Assembly (NCBI RefSeq): GCF_004137355.1
Contig: NZ_SDVB01000191.1
Location: 124,001-188,000 of the forward strand
Length of the DNA: 64,000 nucleotides
Direction of reading: 5' to 3'
From: Ciceribacter ferrooxidans
GTDB lineage: Bacteria > Pseudomonadota > Alphaproteobacteria > Rhizobiales > Rhizobiaceae
Below, piece by piece: positions 1-9,258 of the stretch. Numbering within the stretch: the stretch's first letter is position 1; each line of letters begins with the position of its first letter. The position numbers and the translations under genes are program-made. The notes beneath the pieces are model-generated. The model saw only the letters and a list, made by a program, of their open reading frames with translations, was not told the origin of the DNA and made no database searches.

Positions 1-285
1 TCGGGTTGGGGCCGCACATGGAAACTTCCAGGACGATACCCGTCCTTTGCGCAGGATGCCGTCTTCGGTACCATCTGCCATTCCTCCCTCTGGCACATGC
101 GTGAGCGTCAGCTTTGCCGGCTCCGGTGTCCCGGCAGCATCTGTAGAAGATCGTGTTCCCTGACGCCCCTCGCTTTCGCAATCGCTAAAGTATATCGGAT
201 GGTTGTCTGCGACGTTTTGATGCAAGTCAACCGGGAACACCGCCATGTGCGGGTGGCGCCGCTTGTTGTCCGGTTCGCCACGTTT
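1..285. other. No gene assigned at left edge
   Basis: I see no convincing coding region here. The short open frames have no ribosome-binding site and no recognisable protein character. The stretch may hold the far upstream part of the nifB control region or the end of something outside the window. Confidence 0.4.
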
Positions 286-301
286 TGTCGGCCATCCGAC
301 A
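286..301 (+). promoter_or_regulatory. NifA upstream activator site for nifB
   Basis: TGTCGGCCATCCGACA is a perfect TGT-N10-ACA NifA site with extended dyad symmetry (TGTCGG...CCGACA). It lies about 75-90 bp upstream of the -24 element before nifB, a normal distance for a NifA enhancer. Confidence 0.88.
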
Positions 302-375
302 AGATCGTCGTCAAACGGACGGATGCGGAAAGGGAGTAATCTCTCAAGTTATTGAAATTCAATCAGGAAGTATCC

Positions 376-391
376 TGGCATGGCACTTGCG
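376..391 (+). promoter_or_regulatory. Sigma-54 promoter of nifB operon
   Basis: TGGCATGGCACTTGCG matches the -24/-12 consensus. GG is at 377-378, GC at 389-390, and exactly 10 bases lie between them. Transcription should start near 402, upstream of the nifB ATG at 431. The in-frame ATG at 380 lies inside this promoter and cannot be the start. Confidence 0.9.
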
Positions 392-430
392 TCGTATTGG
401 TCGTCGAAAACAGAGCGCATGGAGCAAACG

Positions 431-1912
431 ATGTCCGCACCCATCATCTCCCTGGAAAGCCTCGCCTCCGCCTCCTCCATGGAGGCTCTGCTCGCCAAGG
501 CCGCCTCCGGCGGTTGCTCATCGTCGTCCTGCGGCTCCTCGGCGAAGCCCGACGACATGGATCCGGCCGTCTGGGAGAAGATCAAGGACCATCCGTGCTA
601 TTCGGAGGAAGCGCACCACTATTTTGCTCGCATGCATGTGGCAGTGGCGCCCGCCTGCAATATCCAGTGCAACTACTGCAATCGCAAATACGACTGTGCC
701 AACGAGAGCCGGCCGGGCGTCGTTTCGGAGAAGCTGACGCCGGATCAGGCCCGCCGCAAGGTGATTGCCGTCGCGAACGAAGTGCCGCAGCTTTCCGTTC
801 TGGGGATCGCCGGACCGGGGGACGCCTGTTACGACTGGAAGAAGACCCGGGCGACCTTCGAGGAGGTGTCGCGGGATATCCCCGACATCAAGCTCTGCAT
901 TTCGACGAACGGGCTGGCGCTACCCGATCATGTCGACGAGCTCGCCGAGATGAACGTCGATCACGTGACGATCACCATCAACATGGTCGATCCCGAGATC
1001 GGAACCAAGATCTATCCATGGATATTCTACAGGAACCGCCGCTACACCGGCCTCGAGGCGTCCCAGATCCTGCATGAGAGGCAGATGCTCGGACTGGAGA
1101 TGCTGACGGCGCGTGGCATCCTCACCAAGATCAACTCGGTGATGATTCCAGGGGTCAACGACGAGCACCTCATCGAGGTGAACAAATGGGTCAAGGAACG
1201 CGGCGCCTTCCTCCACAATGTCATGCCGCTCATTTCCGATCCGGCGCACGGCACCCATTTCGGACTCACCGGGCAGCGGGGGCCAAAGGCCATGGAGCTG
1301 AAAGCTCTGCAGGACAAGCTCGAAGGCGGAGCGAAGCTCATGCGCCACTGCCGCCAGTGTCGGGCCGACGCGGTTGGCCTGCTCGGAGAAGACCGCGGCC
1401 AGGAATTCACCCTCGACCAGATCCCCGAGGAGGTCACCTACGATCCTTCCACGCGCGAATCCTATCGCGAGGTGGTGGCGCGCGAGCGGGGCGATCACGT
1501 TGCCGCCAAGCAGGCGGCCCTCAGCACGGTCGCGGAGACCGAGGCCACCGGCGCCCTGCTGGTCGCCGTGGCAACCAAGGGCGGCGGCCGTGTCAACGAG
1601 CACTTCGGCCATGCCAGGGAGTTTCAGGTTTACGAGGCGTCGCCGAAAGGCATCGCCTTCGTCGGGCACCGTAAGGTCGACCAGTATTGCATGGGCGGCT
1701 TCGGCGAGGATGCCACGCTCGACGGAGTCATCGACGCGCTGGAGGGCATCGACGTCGTGCTTTGCGCCAAGATCGGCGATTGCCCGAAGGACAGCCTCAG
1801 CACCGCCGGTATCCGCGCCACCGATGCCTACGGGTATGACTACATCGAAACCGCAATCGCCGCGCTCTACGCCGCCGAATTTGGCCTGGAGCTTCTCGCC
1901 GAGAGTGCCTGA
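431..1912 (+). CDS. nifB: Nitrogenase cofactor biosynthesis radical SAM protein NifB
   Basis: NifB makes NifB-co, the iron-sulfur-carbide precursor of FeMo-co, in the cytoplasm. The radical-SAM cysteine motif CNIQCNYC (CX3CX2C) is near residue 75 and is followed by the usual NifB core. The last ~130 residues form a NifX/NafY-like cofactor-binding domain, so this is the common long NifB form of about 493 aa. I chose ATG 431 because GGAG sits at 421-424 and because the earlier in-frame ATG at 380 falls inside the sigma-54 promoter. It is first in an operon with fdxN, the LRV protein, nifZ, nifT and a SIR2-like gene, and should be NifA/sigma-54 controlled. Confidence 0.97.
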   Translation: MSAPIISLESLASASSMEALLAKAASGGCSSSSCGSSAKPDDMDPAVWEKIKDHPCYSEEAHHYFARMHVAVAPACNIQCNYCNRKYDCANESRPGVVSEKLTPDQARRKVIAVANEVPQLSVLGIAGPGDACYDWKKTRATFEEVSRDIPDIKLCISTNGLALPDHVDELAEMNVDHVTITINMVDPEIGTKIYPWIFYRNRRYTGLEASQILHERQMLGLEMLTARGILTKINSVMIPGVNDEHLIEVNKWVKERGAFLHNVMPLISDPAHGTHFGLTGQRGPKAMELKALQDKLEGGAKLMRHCRQCRADAVGLLGEDRGQEFTLDQIPEEVTYDPSTRESYREVVARERGDHVAAKQAALSTVAETEATGALLVAVATKGGGRVNEHFGHAREFQVYEASPKGIAFVGHRKVDQYCMGGFGEDATLDGVIDALEGIDVVLCAKIGDCPKDSLSTAGIRATDAYGYDYIETAIAALYAAEFGLELLAESA

Positions 1913-1956
1913 CCTTTTGAAATCCGTGACCGAAGCAGCCGACAGGAGAGTCGAAA

Positions 1957-2151
1957 ATGGCCTTCAAGATTATCGCATCGCAGTGCACCCAATGTTCCGC
2001 CTGTGAGTTCGAGTGCCCGACAGGGGCAATAAAGTTCAAGGGCGAGACCTATGTCATCGACCCGAACAAATGCACCGAATGCGAGGGATATTTCGAGACC
2101 CAGCAATGCGCCGCGATCTGTCCGGTGCCGAAGACCTGCGTTCCGGCCTGA
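1957..2151 (+). CDS. fdxN: 2[4Fe-4S] ferredoxin FdxN-type
   Basis: A 64-aa bacterial-type ferredoxin. The first cluster motif is [12 protein letters not shown]. The second is the nif-type [18 protein letters not shown], with the longer CX2CX8CX3C spacing. The position directly after nifB matches rhizobial fdxN, where the protein donates electrons to NifB or nitrogenase. GGAG lies just upstream of the ATG. The gene is 44 bp from nifB and should be co-transcribed. Confidence 0.93.
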   Translation: MAFKIIASQCTQCSACEFECPTGAIKFKGETYVIDPNKCTECEGYFETQQCAAICPVPKTCVPA

Positions 2152-2261
2152 TGCCCGTCAGGTGGGAAACACGGCGGTCGCCCAGGGACCTTGACTCCCT
2201 GTGGCGGCCGCCGGACTCCCGTTTCCGGTCGGGTCTCGCCCGGCGAGCCCGGAGAGTTGGC

Positions 2262-3041
2262 ATGGACAAGAGTGGACCTCAGTCGATGGAGGATGATGAC
2301 GTGCCGCCGGCGATCGACTGGCTCGGCAACCCGGTTTCGTGCCGCGACTGTCCGCACGAGGAAAACCGTGTCTCCGGTCTTTGCGATCTCGGTCGCGCCT
2401 GTGTCAGGGACTTGCGGGCGCGCCGGATCGACCGCTTCTTCTCGATCAATCCGGGCCTGGCAGACAGCTACCTCGATCATCCGTTCTTCGAGGTACGCAG
2501 CATTGCCGCCCGCTATGCGTCGCCGTTCAGGCTGCTGCCGCTTCTCTCTGACGTCGAGCCCGACGTGCGTGCCATGGCCGCGATCAGGCTGCCGGCGACT
2601 CGCGTGCTCGCCTTGCGGTCGGACCCGGATCGCCGCGTGCGGATCGCGCTCGCCCGCCGACTCGCGGGCGAAGACTTGCTGCCGCTGCTCGGCGATCCCG
2701 ACTACCAGGTGAGGCTGAGCGCGACCCGTTCGGCAAGCGAGACCCTCCTCGTCGGGCTTCTCGACGATCCCGAGCCCGACATCCGCCGTGAGGCGGCCCG
2801 CCGGGTACCGCTCACGCATCTGCCCGCGCTCGTTGCCGATCCGGAGCCGCTGGTGCGGATCGAGGTCGCCCGAAGGCTGGGGCCGAAGCGGCTTCATCTT
2901 CTGGCTGCCGACCCGGATTTCCGCGTGCGCTACGCGGTTGCCGAGCGGATCGCGTTCGATGAACTCCCTCCGTTTCTGGAGGACGAGGACGACGCCGTGC
3001 GGGAACTCGCACGGGAGAGGACGAGAGACGGGAAAGGATAG
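2262..3041 (+). CDS. Nif-linked 4Fe4S LRV (leucine-rich variant repeat) protein
   Basis: This 259-aa protein has an N-terminal cysteine cluster (Cys27, Cys30, Cys41, Cys47; CX2CX10CX5C) followed by about eight helical repeats of ~24 residues. The repeats carry units such as DPDRRVRIALARRL, DPDYQVRLSATRS and DPEPLVRIEVARRL. This is the architecture of the Azotobacter LRV protein encoded by the nifB-fdxN region, which binds a 4Fe-4S cluster. The exact role is unproven; a scaffold or partner for FeS/NifB chemistry is inferred. ATG 2262 is chosen because GGAGAG is at 2251-2256; the frame is open further upstream but has no good start. The stop lies 6 bp before nifZ. Confidence 0.88.
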   Translation: MDKSGPQSMEDDDVPPAIDWLGNPVSCRDCPHEENRVSGLCDLGRACVRDLRARRIDRFFSINPGLADSYLDHPFFEVRSIAARYASPFRLLPLLSDVEPDVRAMAAIRLPATRVLALRSDPDRRVRIALARRLAGEDLLPLLGDPDYQVRLSATRSASETLLVGLLDDPEPDIRREAARRVPLTHLPALVADPEPLVRIEVARRLGPKRLHLLAADPDFRVRYAVAERIAFDELPPFLEDEDDAVRELARERTRDGKG

Positions 3042-3047
3042 GGCGCC

Positions 3048-3359
3048 ATGGGTCTTGGGCGTGAAGAGGAGATCGAAATCCGAAGGGCACCGGTGTTCCG
3101 GCCCGGTGAGCGTGTGCGGGCCACCCGGCATGTCCGCAACGACGGCACCTATCCCGGCAAGGACATCGGCGAAAACCTCGTCCGCAAGGGGGATGTCGGC
3201 TACGTCCGCGACATCGGCACCTTCCTGCAGCAGTTCTATATCTACTCGGTCGAGTGGGTGGACAGGGGCACCCTGGTCGGCATGCGGGCGCGGGAGCTTG
3301 CCAGCCTCGACCGTTCCGAAATTCTGGAAGCTGGCAGCATCGGGAGAGACCAAAGATGA
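3048..3359 (+). CDS. nifZ: Nitrogen fixation protein NifZ
   Basis: A 103-aa NifZ-family protein with the typical core FRPGERVRATRHVRNDGTYPG and GDVGYVRDIGTFLQQFYIYSVEW. In characterised diazotrophs NifZ assists formation of the second P-cluster of the MoFe protein. The gene is tightly packed: the LRV gene ends at 3041, and the TGA overlaps the nifT ATG (ATGA at 3356-3359), which suggests translational coupling. Confidence 0.95.
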   Translation: MGLGREEEIEIRRAPVFRPGERVRATRHVRNDGTYPGKDIGENLVRKGDVGYVRDIGTFLQQFYIYSVEWVDRGTLVGMRARELASLDRSEILEAGSIGRDQR

Positions 3360-3568
3360 AGGTCATGATCCGCAAGTCCGAACGCGGCTTTTCCGCCTAT
3401 GTGCCGAAGAAAGATCTCGAGGAGCCGATCGTGCGGGCCGAGACGGAGGACCTCTGGGGCGGCGTCGTCACGCTGAAGAACGGCTGGCGTCTCGATCTTC
3501 CGCCGATGCCGGCCGATACCCGGCTGCCGATCACCGTCGAGGCGCGCAAGCTCGGAGACGACGAATAA
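3356..3568 (+). CDS. nifT: Nitrogen fixation protein NifT/FixU
   Basis: A 70-aa NifT/FixU protein recognised by MKVMIRKSERGFSAYVPKKDLEE and the downstream LWGGVVTLKNGWRL. Its biochemical function is not established, although it is widely conserved next to nifZ/nifB. The start overlaps the nifZ stop by 4 bp. Confidence 0.94.
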   Translation: MKVMIRKSERGFSAYVPKKDLEEPIVRAETEDLWGGVVTLKNGWRLDLPPMPADTRLPITVEARKLGDDE

Positions 3569-3596
3569 CGGAACCCGCGAAGAAAGGATCGATGCC

Positions 3597-4493
3597 ATGA
3601 ACGCGATATTGCACGAGGACTTCCTGTTCGCCGTGTCGGAGGAGGCCGCAGAAAAGGCGCTTTTCGATGTCGGCCGAGGCCTGAGGCGCGGTGCGCTCGC
3701 ACCCTTTCTCGGGCCGGGCCTCGTCGCGCTGCAAGCAGGCGAACGGCGCGTGCCGGCGGCGCCGGAAGAGGTCGCGGCAGCGCTCCATACGCGGGCACCG
3801 GCGCCTTCGCGCATCCGTACCAACATGTGGTCGGTCGCCCAGCACATCGAGCAGCGCAGGCACAGGAATACGCTGAAGGCGTGGATGGCCGAAATCTTTT
3901 CCGCGGAACCGCAGCCGACGGCGCTGCATCACTGGCTTGCAGGGCTCGCCCTGCCGCTCGTCATCGACAGCTGGTATGACGGCGCCATGCGGGCCGCGCT
4001 CGTGGAAAGCGGCCGGACGGATTTCGCCAATATCCAGGGGATCACCCGCGCGGGCGAGGTTCGGGACATCTGGACGCGGATCTACGGCGCTGATGGCAAT
4101 GCGACGGACGATCCCGCCGCGTCCACAGCGACCACGATCCTTTACGAACCCCACGGCTCGGCACGTCCCGCGGGCAACTTCCTCGTCGCGGATTCCGACT
4201 ATGTCGAGGTTCTGACCGAGATCGACATCCAGACGCCGATCCCCGAGATCGTCCGGGATCGCCGTGGTTCTCTCGGGTTCGTCTTTCTCGGCTGCCGCTT
4301 CGACGACCAGATGCTGCGCACCTATGCACGGCAGATCATCAAGCGGTCGAAGGGGCCGCACTATGCCGTGATGAGCGGAGCCGAACTGACGAGGAACGAG
4401 CGCCGGTTTCTCATTGCGAACGGCATCACTCTCATCGACATGCCCTTGCCGAATGCGGTCAATCTCGTGGTCGACGCGGCGCCCGCGCCTTGA
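3597..4493 (+). CDS. SIR2-like domain protein of the nif operon
   Basis: This 298-aa protein resembles the SIR2-like (SIR2_2) family. Visible features are a nucleotide-binding-type start LAPFLGPGLVAL (residues ~33-44), an internal PLVIDSWYDGAMRAAL where related proteins carry the N/D-containing NAD-pocket motif, and a C-terminal GFVFLGCRFDDQMLRTY matching the FLGYGLDD motif. The family often binds or cleaves NAD, but activity here is unproven and the glycine-rich loop is divergent. AAAGG lies before ATG 3597. It is the last gene of the nifB operon, 28 bp after nifT, and converges on nifA. A nif-related role is inferred from position only. Confidence 0.72.
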   Translation: MNAILHEDFLFAVSEEAAEKALFDVGRGLRRGALAPFLGPGLVALQAGERRVPAAPEEVAAALHTRAPAPSRIRTNMWSVAQHIEQRRHRNTLKAWMAEIFSAEPQPTALHHWLAGLALPLVIDSWYDGAMRAALVESGRTDFANIQGITRAGEVRDIWTRIYGADGNATDDPAASTATTILYEPHGSARPAGNFLVADSDYVEVLTEIDIQTPIPEIVRDRRGSLGFVFLGCRFDDQMLRTYARQIIKRSKGPHYAVMSGAELTRNERRFLIANGITLIDMPLPNAVNLVVDAAPAP

Positions 4494-4511
4494 CCGGGCA
4501 CCGCGGGGCGC

Positions 4512-6248
4512 TCAGAACTTCTTGACCGGGATGTCGTGGCGCCGCAACGCGTAGCCAACCTGCCGGGGCGTGAGCCCGAGTACGCGGGCCGCTTTCGCCT
4601 GCACCCAACCCGAACGCTCCATCGCTTCGATCAGACGCTCGCGTTCCGTCAGCCGTCCGCCATTCGTCATGGGATTGACGCTCGTGTCGCCGTTGCCGGC
4701 GTCACGCATGGTAGCCGTGCTCTCGGGGTGGACGGTCGGCATCGGCATACCGGCCGGCAGGATATGTCCGCTCGCGAGCATGTCGATCGCGTTGTGTGGA
4801 ACCTTGCCATTTCCCTTCCACAGGAGCGCGGAAAGACACTGGCCGCTGCTGCACGCGAAATCGCCGGGACCGATGATTTCGGAGCGCGTCAATGTCGCCG
4901 TTCGCTGCACGCAGTTTTCCAGTTCGCGCACATTGCCCGGGAAATAGCACCGCGAGATCAGATCGAGTGACGTCTTGTTGAAACTGAGGCGGCGGTTGTT
5001 CTGGCGGTTGAAACGCCGGAGAAACTCTTCCGCAAGACGTGGTATGTCGCCCGGCCTTTCCCGAAGCGGAGGCAGGGTCACCGGCACGACGCTGATGCGG
5101 TAATAGAGATCGGCCCGGAACTCGCCCTTGCGGACGGCATCTTCCAGGTCGCGGTTGGTCGCGCAGATCAGCCGGACGTCCACCTTCAGCGTCTTGTTGC
5201 CGCCGACGCGTTCGAACTCACCTTCCTGCAGCACGCGCAGCAGCTTCGCCTGGAAGGCGGCGGAAATCTCGCCGATCTCGTCGAGCAGCAGCGTGCCGCC
5301 GTGGGCAAGCTCAAACCGCCCGGTCCGCTGGTTCGTGGCACCGGTAAAGGCGCCCTTCTCATGCCCGAAAAGCTCCGACTCGAGGACGGTCTCGGGAAGA
5401 GCGGCGCAGTTGAGCTTGACGAACGGCTTGTCGTGGCGGGGCGAAAGCTCATGGATGGTCTGCGCGAAAAGTTCCTTGCCCGTGCCGCTTTCGCCGCGCA
5501 GAAGTACGGTGGAGTTGGTCCTCGCGACGATGTTTATCGTATCGAGTACGTTTCTCACCGACGGGCTCTCGCCGACGATGGTGCTCTTTTTCGTGTTCGA
5601 TCGGCGCGGCCATGTTTCTGCGCTGCCGCCGAAGGACTTCTCGAGCCGGCGCTGTTCATCGATCAGCCGCTGCCGGTCCTCGCTCAGGATACGGTGGAGA
5701 CGGATCGTCTGCCCGGCGAGATTGGCGACCATGGTGAGAAAACGCATGTCGTCGTCGAGGGTGAAGTCGGTACCGTCCTTGCCGGAGCGATCGATCGACA
5801 GCGTTCCGAGAACGGTGTGATTGGCCTTCACCGGGACGCCGATGAGACACACTCCCGGCTCGCCCTCCTCGGCGAAGAGCTCAGACTTGCTCGTATCGGC
5901 AATGACCAGCGGGGTCGCCGTCGCTACGATCTGGTCGATGACTGCCTGCGGGATCGGCATGAAATGGCTCTCGTCCGGTTTGTGAAAGTAGCCGGCGGTG
6001 GCGATGATCTCGGGCAGGCCGCCGTCGTCGAGAACGATCAGGGCACCATGCCGCATCTGCAGGAAGGAGGAGAGGATGTTGACGACGTTGGCGAGCGTGA
6101 TCTCCAGGCGTGCGGGCTCGGCGAGCACCTTGGAGATTTCGTAGATGCCGCTCAGGGAGATGGTGGCGCGGCGGCTCGACCGAATGGCAGCGTCCGACGG
6201 GCCGGATTCCCTGCCGGGCGGACTGACATGTTCGACATAGCGGTTCAT
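4512..6248 (-). CDS. nifA: Nif-specific transcriptional activator NifA
   Basis: This 578-aa sigma-54 activator has an N-terminal GAF domain (~residues 30-190). The AAA+ domain carries Walker A GESGTGKE and the sigma-54-contact loop GAFTGA. The C-terminal Fis-type HTH is VQAKAARVLGLTPRQVGYALRRH. Between the AAA+ domain and the HTH lies CSSGQC (CX4C, ~residue 466-471) with a preceding conserved Cys. This marks the oxygen-sensitive NifA class of rhizobia that needs no NifL, and no nifL is visible. AAGAGG lies before the ATG. It is downstream of fixX on the same strand and may be read from fixABCX. A TTGACA-like element is at about 6350, but I see no clear -10. Confidence 0.96.
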   Translation of the reverse strand: MNRYVEHVSPPGRESGPSDAAIRSSRRATISLSGIYEISKVLAEPARLEITLANVVNILSSFLQMRHGALIVLDDGGLPEIIATAGYFHKPDESHFMPIPQAVIDQIVATATPLVIADTSKSELFAEEGEPGVCLIGVPVKANHTVLGTLSIDRSGKDGTDFTLDDDMRFLTMVANLAGQTIRLHRILSEDRQRLIDEQRRLEKSFGGSAETWPRRSNTKKSTIVGESPSVRNVLDTINIVARTNSTVLLRGESGTGKELFAQTIHELSPRHDKPFVKLNCAALPETVLESELFGHEKGAFTGATNQRTGRFELAHGGTLLLDEIGEISAAFQAKLLRVLQEGEFERVGGNKTLKVDVRLICATNRDLEDAVRKGEFRADLYYRISVVPVTLPPLRERPGDIPRLAEEFLRRFNRQNNRRLSFNKTSLDLISRCYFPGNVRELENCVQRTATLTRSEIIGPGDFACSSGQCLSALLWKGNGKVPHNAIDMLASGHILPAGMPMPTVHPESTATMRDAGNGDTSVNPMTNGGRLTERERLIEAMERSGWVQAKAARVLGLTPRQVGYALRRHDIPVKKF

Positions 6249-6397
6249 CTGAAGACCTCTTGGACTATCCCAGGCCGGATTGTTCCAAGGGCAACCTCCC
6301 CAAACCGTCTTTTGTTATATGGCAAATCAGCTTACGCCGACGTCGCCCTTTGTCAATTCGGTTCGGGGCCGGCTCGCCCGTTTTCGAGGCGTGGACG

Positions 6398-6697
6398 TCA
6401 GCCGAACTTGAAGAGCACACCGTAGCCGCCGCGCGGATAGTTCCATTCGATCTCGCCGGATGCCTCGCAGAGAACCCGGCAGGTGCCGCATTCCATGCAG
6501 CCGTCGGCGGTGATCTCCACCTGGCCCTTGTCGTTCTGCTCGTAGCACTTGGCAGGGCAGACCCTTGTCAGGGCCAAGAGACTCGGACTTGGCGTCTCAT
6601 GCGGACGAACCGTGATGTGCGGCCGGCCGACATCGACCAGATAGCGGTTCTGGAACAGCTTGTCCTCGACCCGGACGTTCTTGATGGCGATGGTCAT
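6398..6697 (-). CDS. fixX: Ferredoxin-like protein FixX
   Basis: A 99-aa ferredoxin-like subunit of the FixABCX electron-bifurcating complex. It has a cysteine in [10 protein letters not shown] and the cluster [16 protein letters not shown] 6697 starts [16 protein letters not shown], the usual FixX N-terminus, and GAGG lies 9 nt upstream, so I do not use the longer in-frame start 36 bp earlier. FixX passes electrons from FixC toward nitrogenase ferredoxin or flavodoxin. It is last of the fixABCX genes and nifA follows on the same strand. Confidence 0.93.
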   Translation of the reverse strand: MTIAIKNVRVEDKLFQNRYLVDVGRPHITVRPHETPSPSLLALTRVCPAKCYEQNDKGQVEITADGCMECGTCRVLCEASGEIEWNYPRGGYGVLFKFG

Positions 6698-6812
6698 GTC
6701 GGTATACCTCGTTGGCGAAGGCAAATCCGGCAAAGGCGCTGGGCCTGGTCTCCGGAATTGCGTGAAACAAAAGATGCGGTGCTTCTCTCAGTCTGTGTCG
6801 GGCGAAAGGCCG

Positions 6813-8120
6813 TCAGCGCCAGGCAAAGGCAAGTTTCACGGCGTCGGAGACCATGCCCCAGCGGCTGCGGTTCTTGACGAACTGGGCGATCGTCGCCTTC
6901 TCCTTGTCGATCTTCGGCGTACCGTCGACGCGCACGAAGTTCTGCGCGGCCGCCGATATCAGCTGCGGATAGGTCATGAAGAAATTCTGCGAATTGGTGT
7001 GCAGCAGGGCCGGCATGTCCTTGTGCTTCCTGAGGTCCTTCATCACGAAGGAGTCCTCCAGCATCTTTCTGTATAGGCTCAGGTTTTCCGCGGACATCGG
7101 GTCCCTGCGGCTCTTCACCTGGAAGATCGCTTCCGCTGCCAGCCGGCCCGACGTCATGGCAAGGTTCGAGCCTTCGCGATGGACCGCGTTGTTGAGTTGG
7201 GCGGCATCGCCGACGACGACCCAGCCGTCGCCGAAGAGTTGCGGCACGGCCTTATATCCGCCCTCCGGGATCAGATGCGCGGCATATTCCTTGACCTCGG
7301 AGCCCGCCAGCAGGGGTTTCACAGAGGGATGGTTCTTGAATTCTTCCAGCAGCGCATAGGGGCTTTCCATGGTCTTTGCATAATCGGAGACCAGGCAGCC
7401 GACACCGAGCGAGATCGATTCCTTGTTGGTGTAGAGGAAGGCGAGCCCCGTCATGCCCTGCGAGAAGGTGCCGGCGGCTTCGATCACGCAACCTTCATTG
7501 CCAGTCAGCCCGAAACGCTGACAGATCACTTCCTCCGGCAGGAAGTGCATTTCCTTGACCGCCAGCGCCACCGTTTCCGGCTTCGGCATGTCGCGCAGGC
7601 CGGCGCGGGTTCCAAGCAGGCCGTTCACGCCTTCGGCGAGCACCACCACGTCGGCGAAGATCGCGCCGCCCCTGCGGTCGGTGTGAACGCCGATCACCTT
7701 GCCGCTGGTATCGCGGGCAAGTTCGGTCACAGTCGTTTCGCACAGCACCGTCGCGCCGGCTTCCTTGACCTTGGAGGAGAACCACTTGTCGAACTGGGCG
7801 CGGATGATCGTATAGCGGTTCGGTTTCTCCTCGTTGAAGTCGTTGGAGCGGTAGTGCATGCCGGTATGCGAGCTGTCGTCCATCATCCAGAACCGCTGTT
7901 CGACGAGGTGGCGCTCGAGCGGTGCATCCTCGCGGAAGTCCGGGATGATCTTCTCCAGCATCGAGGCGTACATGATCGCCCCCTGGACATTCTTCGAACC
8001 GGCATATTCGCCGCGTTCGAGCTGCAGTACCTTCAGCCCGCGGCTTGCCAGCGTATAGGCGGCGGCATTGCCGGACATGCCGGCCCCGATGACGATGGCG
8101 TCGAATTTTTCCTCGATCAT
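6813..8120 (-). CDS. fixC: FAD-dependent electron transfer protein FixC
   Basis: A 435-aa ETF-quinone-oxidoreductase-like flavoprotein. The N-terminus [24 protein letters not shown] has the GXGXXG dinucleotide fold, and [22 protein letters not shown] is the second FAD motif. With FixA, FixB and FixX it bifurcates NADH electrons to quinone and to the low-potential donor for nitrogenase. ATG 8120 is chosen to start at the conserved [12 protein letters not shown]. An upstream in-frame extension overlaps fixB and has low-complexity content. The spacing to fixB is 13 bp. Confidence 0.96.
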   Translation of the reverse strand: MIEEKFDAIVIGAGMSGNAAAYTLASRGLKVLQLERGEYAGSKNVQGAIMYASMLEKIIPDFREDAPLERHLVEQRFWMMDDSSHTGMHYRSNDFNEEKPNRYTIIRAQFDKWFSSKVKEAGATVLCETTVTELARDTSGKVIGVHTDRRGGAIFADVVVLAEGVNGLLGTRAGLRDMPKPETVALAVKEMHFLPEEVICQRFGLTGNEGCVIEAAGTFSQGMTGLAFLYTNKESISLGVGCLVSDYAKTMESPYALLEEFKNHPSVKPLLAGSEVKEYAAHLIPEGGYKAVPQLFGDGWVVVGDAAQLNNAVHREGSNLAMTSGRLAAEAIFQVKSRRDPMSAENLSLYRKMLEDSFVMKDLRKHKDMPALLHTNSQNFFMTYPQLISAAAQNFVRVDGTPKIDKEKATIAQFVKNRSRWGMVSDAVKLAFAWR

Positions 8121-8133
8121 GGTCGCATCTCCG

Positions 8134-9243
8134 TCAGCTGGCGAGCTTGTCGCGGTTGTGGGGTGAGAGGCGGCGGATGAACGCCTCGGTGAGGGCGGGC
8201 AGCAGACGCACCGCGTCGGTGACGATGCCGACATGGGCGAAGTCGAAGATCGGGGCATTGGGATCGGTGTTGATCGCGACGATCAGGTCGGCCCCTTCCA
8301 CGCCCACCCGGTGCTGGATCGCGCCGGAAATGCCGGCGGCGATGTAGAGCTTCGGACGGATCGTCTTGCCGGTCTGGCCGATCTGGCGTTCGGACGGCAT
8401 CCAGCCCTTCTGCACGACCGGCCGCGAGCAGCCGTATTCCGCGCCGAGCGTCGAGGCGAGGTTGCGGATCAGCTGGAAGTTCTCGGCCGCCCCGAGCCCG
8501 AGCCCGCCGGCGACGACAATGTCGGCATAGGCGAGGTTGACCTTGGAGGACTGGCCGTCGGGAATGAAGCTCAGCACCTTGGTCACGATGTCTTCCTCCA
8601 CCATCGGCAGCCTGTGCTGGATGACGCGGCCGACGGGCCGGTCCTTGCGCTCCGGCATCGGCATGACGCGGGGGCGGACGGTCGCCATCTGGGGGCGGAA
8701 GTTCAGCGTGTAGATTGTGCAGAGCAGCGAGCCGCCGAAGGTCGGGCGGGTGGCCGCGAGCGACTTGTCGTCATCGACGTCGAGTTCGGTGCAATCGGCC
8801 GTCAGGCCGGTCTTGAGCGTGGTGGCGACGGAGCCGGCGAGATCGCGGCCGAGCGTGGTTGCCCCGAGCAGGAGAATTTCCGGCTGGTAGGTGTTGACCA
8901 GATCGGTCAGCGCCTTGCTGTAGGGTTCGTTGCGGTAGTCCTTCAGGACCGGGTCCTCGACGAGATAGACGAGATCGGCACCATAGGCGAAGGCTTCGGC
9001 GACCGCGTGCCAGGTGGCCTCCCCGGGGGGGCCGAGGACCGCACCCGCGAGCTGCACGCCGAGCTTGTCGGCCAGTCTGCGACCGCAGCCGAGCAGCTCG
9101 TAGGAAACCGGGTGAACCTGGCCGCGTTCGAGTTCGATGGCCACCCAGACGTGCTTGTAGGACTTGAAGTGCTCCGGCAGTTCCTTTTTCATGCCGGCGC
9201 GTCCGGCGGCGGGTGCTGCGGGTTTCTTGGCTTCTTCCGTCAT
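8134..9243 (-). CDS. fixB: Electron transfer flavoprotein alpha subunit FixB
   Basis: A 369-aa ETF-alpha family protein. The C-terminal FAD-binding segment ([59 protein letters not shown]) is intact. The N-terminus has an Ala/Pro/Lys-rich extension ([17 protein letters not shown]) common in FixB. It pairs with FixA. The gap is 15 bp to fixA and 13 bp to fixC. Confidence 0.96.
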   Translation of the reverse strand: MTEEAKKPAAPAAGRAGMKKELPEHFKSYKHVWVAIELERGQVHPVSYELLGCGRRLADKLGVQLAGAVLGPPGEATWHAVAEAFAYGADLVYLVEDPVLKDYRNEPYSKALTDLVNTYQPEILLLGATTLGRDLAGSVATTLKTGLTADCTELDVDDDKSLAATRPTFGGSLLCTIYTLNFRPQMATVRPRVMPMPERKDRPVGRVIQHRLPMVEEDIVTKVLSFIPDGQSSKVNLAYADIVVAGGLGLGAAENFQLIRNLASTLGAEYGCSRPVVQKGWMPSERQIGQTGKTIRPKLYIAAGISGAIQHRVGVEGADLIVAINTDPNAPIFDFAHVGIVTDAVRLLPALTEAFIRRLSPHNRDKLAS

Positions 9244-9258
9244 GACGTTCTCATCCTT

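Noticed and set aside
380-430. Upstream in-frame ATG starts for nifB at 380 and 419
   Set aside because: ATG 380 is inside the -24/-12 promoter (376-391), and ATG 419 has no ribosome-binding site. ATG 431 has GGAG just upstream.
5301-6425. 374-codon open frame on the plus strand
   Set aside because: It is antisense to nifA and has no family resemblance; it is a high-GC shadow frame.
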